Shown here one piece after another: positions 17,320-26,435 of a DNA stretch of 64,000 bases. The notes under the pieces were generated by a model. It ran no database searches and was not told the origin of the DNA. It saw only the letters and a program-made list of their open reading frames with translations. Position numbers and translations under genes: made by a program. Within the stretch, counting starts at the first letter, position 1. Each line of letters begins with the position of its first letter. Source of the stretch: Terribium retamae (lineage in GTDB: Bacteria > Pseudomonadota > Alphaproteobacteria > Rhizobiales > Rhizobiaceae); contig NZ_JAKREW010000019.1 of assembly GCF_022347545.1 (NCBI RefSeq), positions 37,584 to 101,583 on the forward strand, written 5' to 3'.

Positions 17320-17327
17320 GCTTTCTA

Positions 17328-17351
17328 CCCGCGGGCGGCAACGCCCGCGGG
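17328..17351 (+). other. GNRA-capped hairpin after rpsR
   Basis: CCCGCGGGCG (17328-17337) pairs perfectly with CGCCCGCGGG (17342-17351) around a GCAA tetraloop. It starts nine bases after the rpsR stop. There is no U run, so it is more likely an mRNA-stabilising or processing element than a full terminator within the ribosomal operon. Confidence 0.6.
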
Positions 17352-17511
17352 CTTCCACGGTCATGATGGGCATGGCCGGCGGCATAAAATCCCAAGTTGG
17401 GCCCAGGCCCTAACTGCCTTGACAGGCAGGACAGCGAAACCGGCGCCAAGCGCCCTTCTCTTCCTGACTGTCTCCCGAACGGCGTCTTTCGCGACGCAAA
17501 TGGAGAAAACA

Positions 17512-18096
17512 ATGGAAGTCATTCTTCTAGAACGCATTTCCCGCCTCGGCCAGATGGGTGATACCGTCAAGGTCAAGGACGGCTTCGCCCGCAACTTCCT
17601 CCTGCCGAAGGGCAAGGCGCTGCGCGCCAACGAGGCCAACAAGAAGAAGTTCGAGGGTCAACGCGCCCAGCTGGAAGCCCGCAATCTCGAGCGCAAGTCC
17701 GAAGCCCAGCAGGTGGCCGACAAGCTCGACGGCAAGAGCTTCATCATCGTGCGGTCGGCCGGTGAAACCGGTCAGCTCTACGGCTCGGTCTCGACCCGCG
17801 ATATCGCCGACCTGCTGACGGCCGAAGGTTTCTCGGTTGCCCGCAACCAGGTTGAGTTGAACCATCCGATCAAGACCATCGGCCTGACCAATGTGGCGAT
17901 TGCGCTGCATCCGGAAGTCGAAGTCACGGTGACGCTCAACATTGCCCGTTCGTCCGAAGAGGCCGAGCGTCAGGCCAAGGGCGAGACGCTCACGACCGCC
18001 GAAGCCATCTACGGCGACGACATCAACGAGAATGCGCGTCCCGACAGCTTCTTCGATCCGAACGCCGAGTTCGAAGGCGACGAAGAGAACGCCTGA
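17512..18096 (+). CDS. rplI: 50S ribosomal protein L9
   Basis: L9 binds 23S rRNA near the L1 stalk. The product starts [36 protein letters not shown], the standard N-terminal L9 domain, then has the long connecting helix and C-terminal domain, with an acidic extension giving 194 residues as in related alphaproteobacteria. The ATG at 17512 is chosen over the 31-codon upstream extension because it matches the family start and follows GGAGAAAACA. In several Rhizobiales a DUF2232 membrane gene lies between rpsR and rplI; here the gap is only 192 bases. Confidence 0.98.
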   Translation: MEVILLERISRLGQMGDTVKVKDGFARNFLLPKGKALRANEANKKKFEGQRAQLEARNLERKSEAQQVADKLDGKSFIIVRSAGETGQLYGSVSTRDIADLLTAEGFSVARNQVELNHPIKTIGLTNVAIALHPEVEVTVTLNIARSSEEAERQAKGETLTTAEAIYGDDINENARPDSFFDPNAEFEGDEENA

Positions 18097-18141
18097 TCTT
18101 TTAAAGATCTGTCACAAATCCAGCCCCGCAGCTGGATCAAG

Positions 18142-18168
18142 AAACCGGGCCTGGTGCCCGGTTTTTTT
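18142..18168 (+). terminator. Rho-independent terminator after rplI
   Basis: AAACCGGGC pairs with GCCCGGTTT around a short CTG-type loop, followed by a run of seven T. It lies 45 bases after the rplI stop and ends the ribosomal operon. Confidence 0.9.
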
Positions 18169-18253
18169 ATGCCAACCGGAACTTTTTGACGCGTTCGCCT
18201 TTTTTGCAGGATTGGACAGCAAAGCTGTCACTATCGTTCTTTGAGGGCCCACC

Positions 18254-19534
18254 ATGAACGTTTTTCTGGAACGCATCGTCGAACGTGTCGTTCGAAAAGG
18301 CAATTTGGTGATCACCGGCCCTAACGGAGGCTCCCGCACTTTCGGCGACGGCACCGGCCCTAAGGTGCATATGGTGATCCACACCCGCCATGCCGAGCGC
18401 GCCATTACGCTGCACCCTTCGCTCGCCATTCCGGAAGCCTTCATGGAAGAGGAACTCGACTTCGTCGAAGGCGACGTGCTTTCCTTCCTGAACCTCGTCT
18501 ATCTGAACACAGGCATTTCCTGGGTGGAATCGACCTGGGGCAAGCTGGTGAATACCGCAAGGTTGACGGTTCGCCCGCTGCAGCAGCTCAACAATGCGCG
18601 CCGTTCCCGCAAGAATGTCGCGCATCACTACGACCTGTCGGGAGATCTCTACAAACTCTTCCTCGACAAGGATATGCAGTATTCCTGCGCCTATTTCGAG
18701 CGACCCGACATGACACTGGAAGAGGCACAGCTCGCCAAGAAACGGCATATCGCCGCCAAGCTGAAGGTCAGGCCCGGCCAAACTGTTCTGGACATCGGCT
18801 CGGGTTGGGGCGGGCTTGGGCTCTACATAGCAGAAGCCTTCGAGGCTGATGTGCTGGGGGTGACGCTCTCCACCGAACAGCATCAAGTCTCCACCGACCG
18901 GGCCCATGCCCAGGGTCTCGATCGCCATGTGCATTTCGAACTGCGCGACTATCGCGATCTGTCCGAACGCTTCGACCGCATCGTATCCGTCGGCATGTTC
19001 GAACATGTCGGCATCAACCACTACAAGACGTTCTTTGACAAATGCTCGAAGCTGCTCAAGCCGGATGGCGTGATGTTGCTGCACACGATAGGCCGCAGTG
19101 GTCCTCCTACCACCACCAACGCCTTCATCCGCAAGCATATTTTCCCGGGGGGCTATATCCCGGCACTCTCGGAAATAATGCCTCACATCGAGAAATCCGG
19201 CCTCGCCATCACCGACGTCGAGATCTTGAGGCTGCATTACGCCGATACGCTGAAACACTGGCGCGAACGCTTCCTGGCCAACCGCGACAAGGTCAAGGCG
19301 ATCTATGACGAGCGCTTTTGCCGCATGTGGGAGTTCTACCTGTCGGGCTCGGAGGCCTCTTTCCGCTGGCAGGACCTTGTTGTCTTCCAGATCCAGCTCA
19401 CGCACAAGAACGATGTGCTGCCGGTGACACGCGACTACATCAGCAAGTGCGAGAAGGCATTGGAAGTTCGCGATGCGCCACAGGCGCCGCTCTTCGCGAA
19501 ACCCGTCGCCAAACGTCGGAAGGTAAAGGAATAA
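18254..19534 (+). CDS. cfa: Cyclopropane-fatty-acyl-phospholipid synthase family protein
   Basis: CFA synthases methylate the cis double bond of membrane phospholipid acyl chains using SAM. The 426-residue product has the N-terminal lipid-binding region and the conserved SRKNVAHHYDLSGDLYKLFLD, the SAM motif VLDIGSGWGGLGLYIAE (residues ~177-193), VSVGMFEHVG and the C-terminal FYLSGSEASFRWQDLVVFQIQL. The paralogue subtype (Cfa versus a related mycolic acid-type enzyme) is not certain. It has its own start region after the rplI terminator. Confidence 0.93.
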   Translation: MNVFLERIVERVVRKGNLVITGPNGGSRTFGDGTGPKVHMVIHTRHAERAITLHPSLAIPEAFMEEELDFVEGDVLSFLNLVYLNTGISWVESTWGKLVNTARLTVRPLQQLNNARRSRKNVAHHYDLSGDLYKLFLDKDMQYSCAYFERPDMTLEEAQLAKKRHIAAKLKVRPGQTVLDIGSGWGGLGLYIAEAFEADVLGVTLSTEQHQVSTDRAHAQGLDRHVHFELRDYRDLSERFDRIVSVGMFEHVGINHYKTFFDKCSKLLKPDGVMLLHTIGRSGPPTTTNAFIRKHIFPGGYIPALSEIMPHIEKSGLAITDVEILRLHYADTLKHWRERFLANRDKVKAIYDERFCRMWEFYLSGSEASFRWQDLVVFQIQLTHKNDVLPVTRDYISKCEKALEVRDAPQAPLFAKPVAKRRKVKE

Positions 19535-19603
19535 ACGAAGGCTACGGCGCCCGCCTTCCTTCCAGCAGATGCCACGAGCATCGAGATGCACTATGAGAGG
19601 GGA

Positions 19604-19927
19604 ATGAACATTCCCCTCTTCGTCGCTGCGGCTGTTGCCGAAATCGCAGGCTGCTTTTCCTTCTGGGCTTGGTGGCGGCTGGAAAAATCGCCGTTGTGGC
19701 TCCTGCCAGGCCTCGCATGCCTGATCGTATTCGCCTGGCTTCTGGCACTGGCACCCACCGATGCGGCTGGTCGCGCCTACGCGGCCTACGGAGGAATCTA
19801 TATCGCCGCGTCGCTTTTCTGGCTTTGGCTGGCCGAAGGCATCCGTCCCGACCGATGGGATCTCCTCGGCGCCGTGATCTGCTTCGCAGGCGCTTCGGTC
19901 ATCCTGCTCGCGCCAAGGAGCGTCTGA
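19604..19927 (+). CDS. UPF0060 (YnfA) family small membrane protein
   Basis: This 107-residue protein has four hydrophobic segments. The family signature is [25 protein letters not shown] and [20 protein letters not shown]. YnfA proteins resemble small multidrug resistance pumps; a drug-efflux role has been proposed, but the physiological substrate is not settled. The ATG at 19604 matches the family N-terminus. The next gene starts three bases after its stop, so the two are coupled. Confidence 0.92.
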   Translation: MNIPLFVAAAVAEIAGCFSFWAWWRLEKSPLWLLPGLACLIVFAWLLALAPTDAAGRAYAAYGGIYIAASLFWLWLAEGIRPDRWDLLGAVICFAGASVILLAPRSV

Positions 19928-19929
19928 GC

Positions 19930-20907
19930 ATGGAACTGCCCGCAGAATTGCGACAAGCGGTCGAGCAATTGCTGGACAAGGTGCCACTGGCGACATTGAA
20001 ACAAGCTTCCCGGACACTTTCCGACCGCTACCGCGCGGAGGTTCGCGACGGGCGTCTGCACATGGGAGATGACATCGCCGCAAAGGCCTATCTCGCCACG
20101 CGCCTGCCCGCCACCTATGCCGCGGTGCGCACCAGCCTCGAGGTACTGGCCGAGGCTTCGCCCGATTTCACGCCACGGACGATGCTCGATATCGGCGCCG
20201 GCCCGGGAACGGTGCTGTGGGCAGCAACAGACCTATGGTCATCGATCGATTCCGCGACGCTGCTGGAAGCCAGCAGCGCGGCCCGCAAGGTGGGACAGAC
20301 GCTGGCAGCCGGGATTGACACACCCCAAATTCGCTGGCTGGCAGGCGACGTGACCATCGACCTTGCCGACATGCAGGCTGCCGACCTCGTCACCATGGCC
20401 TATGTCATGGACGAAATCGCACCGGCATCGCTGCCTAAGCTGGTCGAACGACTCTGGCAGCTCACTACAGACACGCTGATCATCATCGAACCGGGCACGC
20501 CCGCAGGTTGGCAGCGTATCCTCGATGCAAGAACAAGGCTGATCGCCGTCGGCGCCTTTGTCGCCGCTCCCTGCCCGCATCATGCACCCTGTCCACTGGC
20601 CGCGCCGGACTGGTGCCATTTTTCGCGACGTGTCGCCCGCTCGCGCCTGCACCGCCTGGCCAAGGACGCCGATGTGCCGTGGGAAGACGAGAAATTCATC
20701 TATCTGGCCGCCTCCCGCAAATCGCGAGCCGCCCACGTCGCGCGTGTGCTGGCACCATCAAAAACCGGCTCGGGCAAGGTCGCGTTGAAACTTTGCCAGT
20801 CCGATGGCGCTGTCTCGGAGCGCCTTTTCACGAAACGGGACGGCGAGATCTTCAAGGCTGCACGCCGTCTGGACTGGGGTGATACCCTCGACTTCGATTC
20901 TGTCTGA
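19930..20907 (+). CDS. Rsm22-type small ribosomal subunit methyltransferase family protein
   Basis: This 325-residue protein has a SAM-binding motif MLDIGAGPGTVLWA (residues ~89-102), an AYVMDEI motif, a LIIIEPGTPAGW strand and a cysteine cluster CPHHAPCP...WCHFSRR (~216-235), the Rsm22/METTL17 signature. Mitochondrial relatives act in small-subunit assembly and bind an iron-sulfur cluster through such cysteines; the bacterial function is less clear. It follows YnfA by two bases. The start at 19930 was chosen for this coupling and family fit. Confidence 0.88.
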   Translation: MELPAELRQAVEQLLDKVPLATLKQASRTLSDRYRAEVRDGRLHMGDDIAAKAYLATRLPATYAAVRTSLEVLAEASPDFTPRTMLDIGAGPGTVLWAATDLWSSIDSATLLEASSAARKVGQTLAAGIDTPQIRWLAGDVTIDLADMQAADLVTMAYVMDEIAPASLPKLVERLWQLTTDTLIIIEPGTPAGWQRILDARTRLIAVGAFVAAPCPHHAPCPLAAPDWCHFSRRVARSRLHRLAKDADVPWEDEKFIYLAASRKSRAAHVARVLAPSKTGSGKVALKLCQSDGAVSERLFTKRDGEIFKAARRLDWGDTLDFDSV

Positions 20908-20922
20908 CCTTTCTATTTGTTC

Positions 20923-20951
20923 TTGATATGTTTCCATTGCTCGGCTAGGCT
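20923..20951 (+). promoter_or_regulatory. Candidate dnaB promoter
   Basis: TTGATA (20923-20928) and TAGGCT (20946-20951) are spaced by 17 bases in the 208-base gap before dnaB. They resemble rhizobial sigma-70 promoters. No other structure is seen in the gap. Confidence 0.35.
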
Positions 20952-21115
20952 TTATACCCCATCGAGTCAATCGGATTCGGGATGGTGGAATATCGTCCTG
21001 TGGACGATGACGCCGTTCTGTGGATCACGGGCATGTTTGGTCGTTCTGCGCGTGTGGTTGCCCCCGCGGCCGCGATCCTTCTGCTAACGACACGACGGAA
21101 TAGTTTGGGGATATC

Positions 21116-22606
21116 ATGGCAGAGGCAGCTCTCAAATTCGGCGCGGCGGAAACGCCGCTCTACCGCGAGGCCCCCAACAATATCGAGGCCGAGCAGGCTT
21201 TGCTCGGCGCCATTCTCGTCAACAACGACGCCTTCTACCGGGTCTCTGATTTCCTCAAGCCTGCCCATTTCTACGAGCCGCTGCATCGCAAGATTTTCGA
21301 GGTCTCGGCGGAGCTGATCCGCATGGGCAAGATGGCCAATCCGGTCACCATCAAGACCTTCTTGCCTGCCGACGAAAAGGTCGGCGACATGACTGTGGCC
21401 CAGTACCTTGCCAGGCTTGCCGCCGAAGCCGTCACCGTCATCAATGCGTCCGACTATGGCCGGGCGATCTATGATCTGGCTACACGCCGCGCGCTGATCA
21501 CCGTCGGCGAGGACATGGTCAACATCGCTTATGATGCACCGGTCGACATGTCGCCGGCCGAACAGATCGAGGATGCCGAACGGCGTCTGTTCGAACTGGC
21601 CGAAACGGGACGTTATGATGGCGGCTTCGAAAGTTTCTCTGACGCGATCAAGACCGCTGTCGACATGGCCAACGCTGCCTATATGCGCGATGGCCACTTA
21701 TCGGGCATTTCCACTGGCCTGCGCGACGTCGACCGCAAGCTCGGGGGCCTGCAGCCCTCCGACCTGATCATCCTTGCTGGCCGCCCGGCCATGGGCAAGA
21801 CCTCGCTGGTCACCAACATTGCCTTCAACATTGCCGAAGCCTACCAGCCGGCGCAGCAGGCAGACGGGTCCTTCAAAGCTGCCAATGGCGGCGTGGTGGG
21901 ATTTTTCTCGCTGGAAATGTCGGCTGAACAGCTGGCGACCCGTATCATCTCGGAACAGACCGAAATCTCATCGTCGAAGATCCGCCGGGGCGAAATCACC
22001 GAAGCCGATTTCGAGAAGCTGGTCGCCTGCGCGCAGACCATGCAGAAAATCCCACTCTTTATCGACGCTACCGGTGGCATCTCCATCGCCCAGCTTGCTG
22101 CGCGCGCGCGTCGCTTGAAGCGCCAGCGCGGCTTGGAAGTCATCGTCATCGACTACGTGCAGCTGATGCAGGGCTCCAGCGCGAAGTCTTCGCAGAACCG
22201 CGTCCAGGAAATCACCGAAATTACCACCGGCCTGAAGGCGCTGGCCAAGGAACTCAACGTGCCCATCATCGCGCTGTCACAGCTGTCGCGTCAGGTCGAA
22301 AGCCGCGACGACAAGCGCCCGCAACTGTCGGACCTTCGTGAATCGGGCTCGATCGAGCAGGACGCGGACGTCGTGCTCTTCGTCTATCGCGATGAATACT
22401 ACATGCAGAACAAGCAGCCCGAGGAAGGCACGCCGGAATATGAGGACTGGCGGATCAAATTCGAGAAGGTGAAGGGCAAGGCCGAACTCATCATCGCCAA
22501 GCAGCGTCACGGGCCTACCGGCACGGTGGAACTCGCCTTCGAGGGTCAGTACACTCGCTTCTCCGATCTTGCGGAAGAGCACCAGCTGCCCGAGAGGTTC
22601 GAGTAA
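21116..22606 (+). CDS. dnaB: Replicative DNA helicase DnaB
   Basis: DnaB is the hexameric 5'-3' replication helicase. The 496-residue protein has the N-terminal primase-interaction domain (PNNIEAEQALLGAILVNNDAF), Walker A GRPAMGKTS (~221-229), Walker B VIVIDYVQLMQG, the LSQLSRQVESR motif and SGSIEQDADVV. No intein is seen. In many Rhizobiales dnaB is followed by alr (alanine racemase) and then radA; here radA follows directly. Confidence 0.97.
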   Translation: MAEAALKFGAAETPLYREAPNNIEAEQALLGAILVNNDAFYRVSDFLKPAHFYEPLHRKIFEVSAELIRMGKMANPVTIKTFLPADEKVGDMTVAQYLARLAAEAVTVINASDYGRAIYDLATRRALITVGEDMVNIAYDAPVDMSPAEQIEDAERRLFELAETGRYDGGFESFSDAIKTAVDMANAAYMRDGHLSGISTGLRDVDRKLGGLQPSDLIILAGRPAMGKTSLVTNIAFNIAEAYQPAQQADGSFKAANGGVVGFFSLEMSAEQLATRIISEQTEISSSKIRRGEITEADFEKLVACAQTMQKIPLFIDATGGISIAQLAARARRLKRQRGLEVIVIDYVQLMQGSSAKSSQNRVQEITEITTGLKALAKELNVPIIALSQLSRQVESRDDKRPQLSDLRESGSIEQDADVVLFVYRDEYYMQNKQPEEGTPEYEDWRIKFEKVKGKAELIIAKQRHGPTGTVELAFEGQYTRFSDLAEEHQLPERFE

Positions 22607-22692
22607 CGTCTTGATGTGCGTCTCGGCAACCCAGCGCACGCGGGCGCAGTGCGGCGATGAATCGGCGTTCCAGCCTATTTCTTTGTTTTGGC

Positions 22693-22736
22693 GCATGATC
22701 TTTATCCGAAAAGTCTGCAACTTTTCGGGATCATGC
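22693..22736. repeat. Dispersed palindromic repeat (GCATGATC type)
   Basis: Nested arms GCATGATC (22693-22700) with GATCATGC (22729-22736) and CCGAAAAGT (22706-22714) with ACTTTTCGG (22720-22728) make a near-perfect palindrome. This is the form of the very common mesorhizobial intergenic element. It ends 16 bases before the radA start, between dnaB and radA. Confidence 0.8.
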
Positions 22737-22752
22737 TACGGCAGCCGCGCCG

Positions 22753-24156
22753 ATGGCTAAGTCGCGCGTTCAGTTCATTTGCCAGAACTGCGGCACCGTG
22801 CATCAGCGCTGGGCGGGCAAGTGCGATGCCTGCGGCGAATGGAACACGCTGATCGAGGAAGGCACCGCCGGCGGCATTGGCTCGGGTCCTGCATCGCTCA
22901 AGAGCGCCCGCAAGGGCCGCGCCGTGGCGCTGACGACGTTGTCGGGCGACATAGAGGATGCCCCCCGTATCGCCTCCGGCATCGGCGAATTGGATCGGGC
23001 CACGGGCGGCGGCTTCGTACGCGGATCGGCACTTCTGGTCGGCGGCGATCCCGGCATCGGCAAGTCGACCCTGCTCACTCAGGCAGCGGCGGCACTCGCC
23101 CGCCAGGGACACCGCATCGTCTATGTGTCAGGCGAAGAAGCCGTCGCGCAGATCCGGCTGCGCGCGCAGCGGCTGGGTGCCGCCTCGGCCTCAGTGGAGC
23201 TCGCCGCCGAAACCAATGTCGAAGACATCCTGGCAACCATCGCCGACGGCAAGCGGCCGGATCTCGTCATCATCGATTCCATCCAGACCCTCTGGACGGA
23301 TCTCGCCGATTCGGCCCCGGGAACCGTCACACAGGTGCGCGCAGCCGCCCAGGCGATGATCCGCTATGCGAAATCCACAGGTGCTGCAGTGGTGCTTGTC
23401 GGGCACGTCACCAAGGAAGGCCAGATCGCCGGACCGCGTGTCGTCGAGCATATGGTCGACGCCGTTCTCTACTTCGAAGGCGAAGGCGGTCACCACTTCC
23501 GCATCCTGCGCACGGTGAAGAACCGCTTCGGCCCAACCGACGAGATCGGCGTGTTCGAAATGTCGGACAAAGGGTTGCGTGAAGTCGCCAATCCATCCGA
23601 GCTTTTCCTTGGGGAACGGCACGCAAAGTCGCCCGGCGCTGCGGTTTTCGCGGGCATGGAAGGAACAAGGCCCGTGCTTGTCGAAATCCAGGCATTGGTC
23701 GCGCCGTCCTCGCTCGGCACGCCGCGTCGCGCTGTCGTCGGCTGGGACGGCGCACGACTTTCGATGGTTCTCGCTGTCCTGGAGGCGCATTGCGGCGTGC
23801 GCTTCGGCCAGCATGATGTCTATTTGAATGTTGCCGGCGGATATCGGATTTCCGAGCCTGCAGCAGACCTCGCGGTCGCCGCAGCCTTGGTGTCGTCAAT
23901 CACCGGTCTTGCCCTTCCTGCCGATTGCGTCTATTTCGGCGAAATCAGCCTTTCCGGCGCCGTGAGGCCGGTTGCGCACGCGCAACAGCGTCTCAAGGAG
24001 TCCGAAAAGCTGGGCTTCGGAAGCGCAGTCCTGCCCGTGGGCAGCGAGGAAATTGCCGGGGGTATAGGCGCCGGCGCTTTCCAGCCTACCGAGCTCGCCG
24101 ATCTCGTGGCGCGCATCGCCGGCACTCGCCGCGGCCGCGCCACCGAGGACGAATGA
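22753..24156 (+). CDS. radA: DNA repair protein RadA
   Basis: RadA is a RecA-like branch-migration motor used in recombination and repair. The 467-residue product has an N-terminal C4 zinc finger (CQNCG ... CDACGEW), Walker A GGDPGIGKSTL (~97-107), the RadA-specific KNRFG motif (KNRFGPTDEIGVFEM), and a C-terminal Lon-like domain (DVYLNVAGGYRISEPAADLAVA). Confidence 0.97.
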   Translation: MAKSRVQFICQNCGTVHQRWAGKCDACGEWNTLIEEGTAGGIGSGPASLKSARKGRAVALTTLSGDIEDAPRIASGIGELDRATGGGFVRGSALLVGGDPGIGKSTLLTQAAAALARQGHRIVYVSGEEAVAQIRLRAQRLGAASASVELAAETNVEDILATIADGKRPDLVIIDSIQTLWTDLADSAPGTVTQVRAAAQAMIRYAKSTGAAVVLVGHVTKEGQIAGPRVVEHMVDAVLYFEGEGGHHFRILRTVKNRFGPTDEIGVFEMSDKGLREVANPSELFLGERHAKSPGAAVFAGMEGTRPVLVEIQALVAPSSLGTPRRAVVGWDGARLSMVLAVLEAHCGVRFGQHDVYLNVAGGYRISEPAADLAVAAALVSSITGLALPADCVYFGEISLSGAVRPVAHAQQRLKESEKLGFGSAVLPVGSEEIAGGIGAGAFQPTELADLVARIAGTRRGRATEDE

Positions 24157-24182
24157 CTGGGCATATGGAGTAGGCGCAGGAC

Positions 24183-24866
24183 ATGCCGATTACGCTGCTA
24201 GACGGGATTCTCGCCGGCTTCACCCTTGTTTCGGCCATGCTTGCCATGGTGCGCGGCTTCTCGCGCGAGGTGCTGTCGATCGCTTCCTGGGTGGCGGCGG
24301 CGGTTGCAGCCTATCTGTTCTACAAGCCGGTCATCCCTTACGTTCAGCCGTATATCGACAACGAAAAGATCGCGATGGGTGCCGCAGCGGGCATCGTCTT
24401 CATCATCGCGTTGATCGTCGTGTCGGTCATCACCATGAAGATCGCTGATTTCATCATCGATTCCCGCGTCGGCGCACTGGACCGCACGGTTGGCTTCCTT
24501 TACGGCGCTGCACGCGGCATCCTGGTCGTCGCCGTGGGCCTGATGTTCTTCAACTGGCTGGCCGGGGAAAAGGTGCCGAACTGGGTCGCCGAATCGAAGT
24601 CCCGGCCCCTGCTGGAATCGATCGGAAAGTACATCGAGAGCATTCTGCCGGAAGATCCGGAAAAGACGATCCTCAAACAGCTCAACAAGAGCGGCGTAGT
24701 GCCGGAGAGCGGCACGGGAACACCGCCTGCCGCCGGCGAAACGCCGGGAACTCAGGCTCCGGCTCCGGAAGGCACGACCCCGGAAAACGAAGCGCCCGGT
24801 CCGGATGATCAGGCGCCGGCCGACCAGCCGCCTGCTGGCGGCAATGCGCCGGCTACCAATAACTGA
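24183..24866 (+). CDS. cvpA: CvpA family membrane protein
   Basis: This 227-residue protein has four hydrophobic segments in its first ~125 residues, beginning ITLLDGILAGFTLVSAMLA and including the conserved MVRGFSREVLSIASW. It ends in a 55-residue tail rich in Pro, Gly and Ala. CvpA was first linked to colicin V production and is now tied to envelope stress tolerance. cvpA-purF adjacency, seen here with a 78-base gap, is widely conserved. It sits 26 bases after radA and is probably in the same transcript. Confidence 0.92.
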   Translation: MPITLLDGILAGFTLVSAMLAMVRGFSREVLSIASWVAAAVAAYLFYKPVIPYVQPYIDNEKIAMGAAAGIVFIIALIVVSVITMKIADFIIDSRVGALDRTVGFLYGAARGILVVAVGLMFFNWLAGEKVPNWVAESKSRPLLESIGKYIESILPEDPEKTILKQLNKSGVVPESGTGTPPAAGETPGTQAPAPEGTTPENEAPGPDDQAPADQPPAGGNAPATNN

Positions 24867-24944
24867 TGGTAAACTGAACGAGCACGTTGCTTTCAGCGGG
24901 TCATAGCCTTATATCGCGGCTTTAGCGGACAAGAGGCTTCCGGC

Positions 24945-26414
24945 ATGGCAGACGCAGACGACGTGCTTTGCGCCGAGGCAGACGACCATTTCCACGATGA
25001 ATGTGGCGTCTTCGGCATTTTCGGTCGCCAGGATGCGGCCGCCATCACCACATTGGGGCTTCATGCCCTGCAGCATCGGGGCCAGGAGGCTGCGGGCATC
25101 GTCTCGTATGACGGTAGCCAATTCCATGTCGAACGGCATGTAGGCCTGATCGGCGATACTTTCACGAAGCAATCCGTGATCGACCGGTTGCAGGGCAACC
25201 GCGCCATCGGCCATACGCGCTACGCAACCACCGGCGGTGCCGGCCTGCGCAATGTACAGCCCTTCTTCGCCGAGCTTTCGACCGGCGGTCTTGCCGTCGC
25301 CCATAACGGCAACATCACCAATGCCCTGACCGTGCAGCGTACCTTGCAGAAGCAGGGTTCGATCTTCTCCTCGACTTCCGATACCGAGACGATCCTGCAC
25401 CTCGTCGCCACGTCCAAGGAACGCGACATCAACTCCCGCTTCATTGAAGCGATCCGCCAGTTGGAGGGCGCATTCTCGCTGGTGGCACTGACCTCAAAGA
25501 AGATGATCGGCGTGCGCGACCCGCTCGGCATCCGCCCGCTGGTGCTGGGCGATCTCGACGGCGCTTGGATTCTTGCGTCGGAAACCTGCGCCCTCGATAT
25601 CATCGGCGCTCGCTTCGTGCGTGACCTCAAGCCAGGCGAAATGGTCGTCGTTACCGCCAAAGGCATCGAGAGCCATTTCCCGTTCGAGCAGCAAAAGACC
25701 CGTTTCTGCATCTTCGAATATGTTTACTTCGCCCGTCCGGACTCGTCCGTCGAAGGCCGCAACGTCTATGACGTCAGGAAGCGCATCGGCGTGGAGCTTG
25801 CCCGTGAAAATCCCGTCGAGGCCGATATCGTCGTGCCGGTGCCGGATTCCGGCACCCCGGCCGCCATCGGCTTCTCCCAGGAAGCCGGCATCCCATTCGA
25901 GCTCGGCATCATCCGCAACCACTATGTCGGCCGCACCTTCATTTCGCCGGGCGATTCCATTCGTCACATGGGCGTGAAGCTGAAGCACAACGCCAACCGC
26001 CGCATGATCGAAGGCAAGCGCGTGGTGCTGGTCGACGATTCGATCGTGCGCGGCACCACCTCGCAAAAGATCGTACAGATGGTTCGCGATGCCGGTGCCA
26101 AGGAAGTGCATATGCGCATCGCTTCACCGCCGACGCGGGCGTCCTGCTTCTACGGCGTCGATACACCGGAAAAATCGAAGCTCCTGGCTTCCCGTATGTC
26201 CATCGAGGAAATGGCCGAGTTCATCCGTGTCGACACGCTCGGCTTCCTCACCATCGAGGGGCTTTATCGTGCTGTCGGCGAAGCCACCCGCAATGACGAG
26301 CAGCCGCAGTTCTGCGACGCCTGCTTCACGGGACAATATCCGACACGCCTGCTCGACCATGAAGGTGCCGACAATGTGCGCACGCTGTCGCTTCTGGCGA
26401 GCGGAGGGCAGTAA
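24945..26414 (+). CDS. purF: Amidophosphoribosyltransferase
   Basis: PurF makes 5-phosphoribosylamine from PRPP and glutamine, the first committed step of purine synthesis. The 489-residue product has a short propeptide ending before Cys20 in DECGVFGIF (nucleophile of the class II glutaminase domain), HRGQEAAGI, the PRPP-binding VVLVDDSIVRGTT and the C-terminal cysteine region CDACFTGQYP typical of iron-sulfur-type PurF. Confidence 0.98.
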   Translation: MADADDVLCAEADDHFHDECGVFGIFGRQDAAAITTLGLHALQHRGQEAAGIVSYDGSQFHVERHVGLIGDTFTKQSVIDRLQGNRAIGHTRYATTGGAGLRNVQPFFAELSTGGLAVAHNGNITNALTVQRTLQKQGSIFSSTSDTETILHLVATSKERDINSRFIEAIRQLEGAFSLVALTSKKMIGVRDPLGIRPLVLGDLDGAWILASETCALDIIGARFVRDLKPGEMVVVTAKGIESHFPFEQQKTRFCIFEYVYFARPDSSVEGRNVYDVRKRIGVELARENPVEADIVVPVPDSGTPAAIGFSQEAGIPFELGIIRNHYVGRTFISPGDSIRHMGVKLKHNANRRMIEGKRVVLVDDSIVRGTTSQKIVQMVRDAGAKEVHMRIASPPTRASCFYGVDTPEKSKLLASRMSIEEMAEFIRVDTLGFLTIEGLYRAVGEATRNDEQPQFCDACFTGQYPTRLLDHEGADNVRTLSLLASGGQ

Positions 26415-26435
26415 GTCGGGCATTCTGCCTCCGCG

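Noticed and set aside
19669..19929. Upstream extension of the Rsm22-type frame into ynfA
   Set aside because: It overlaps ynfA in another frame, and the family starts near the ATG at 19930.
18167..20083. Minus-strand 638-codon open frame over cfa, ynfA and rsm22
   Set aside because: It is antisense to three recognisable genes.
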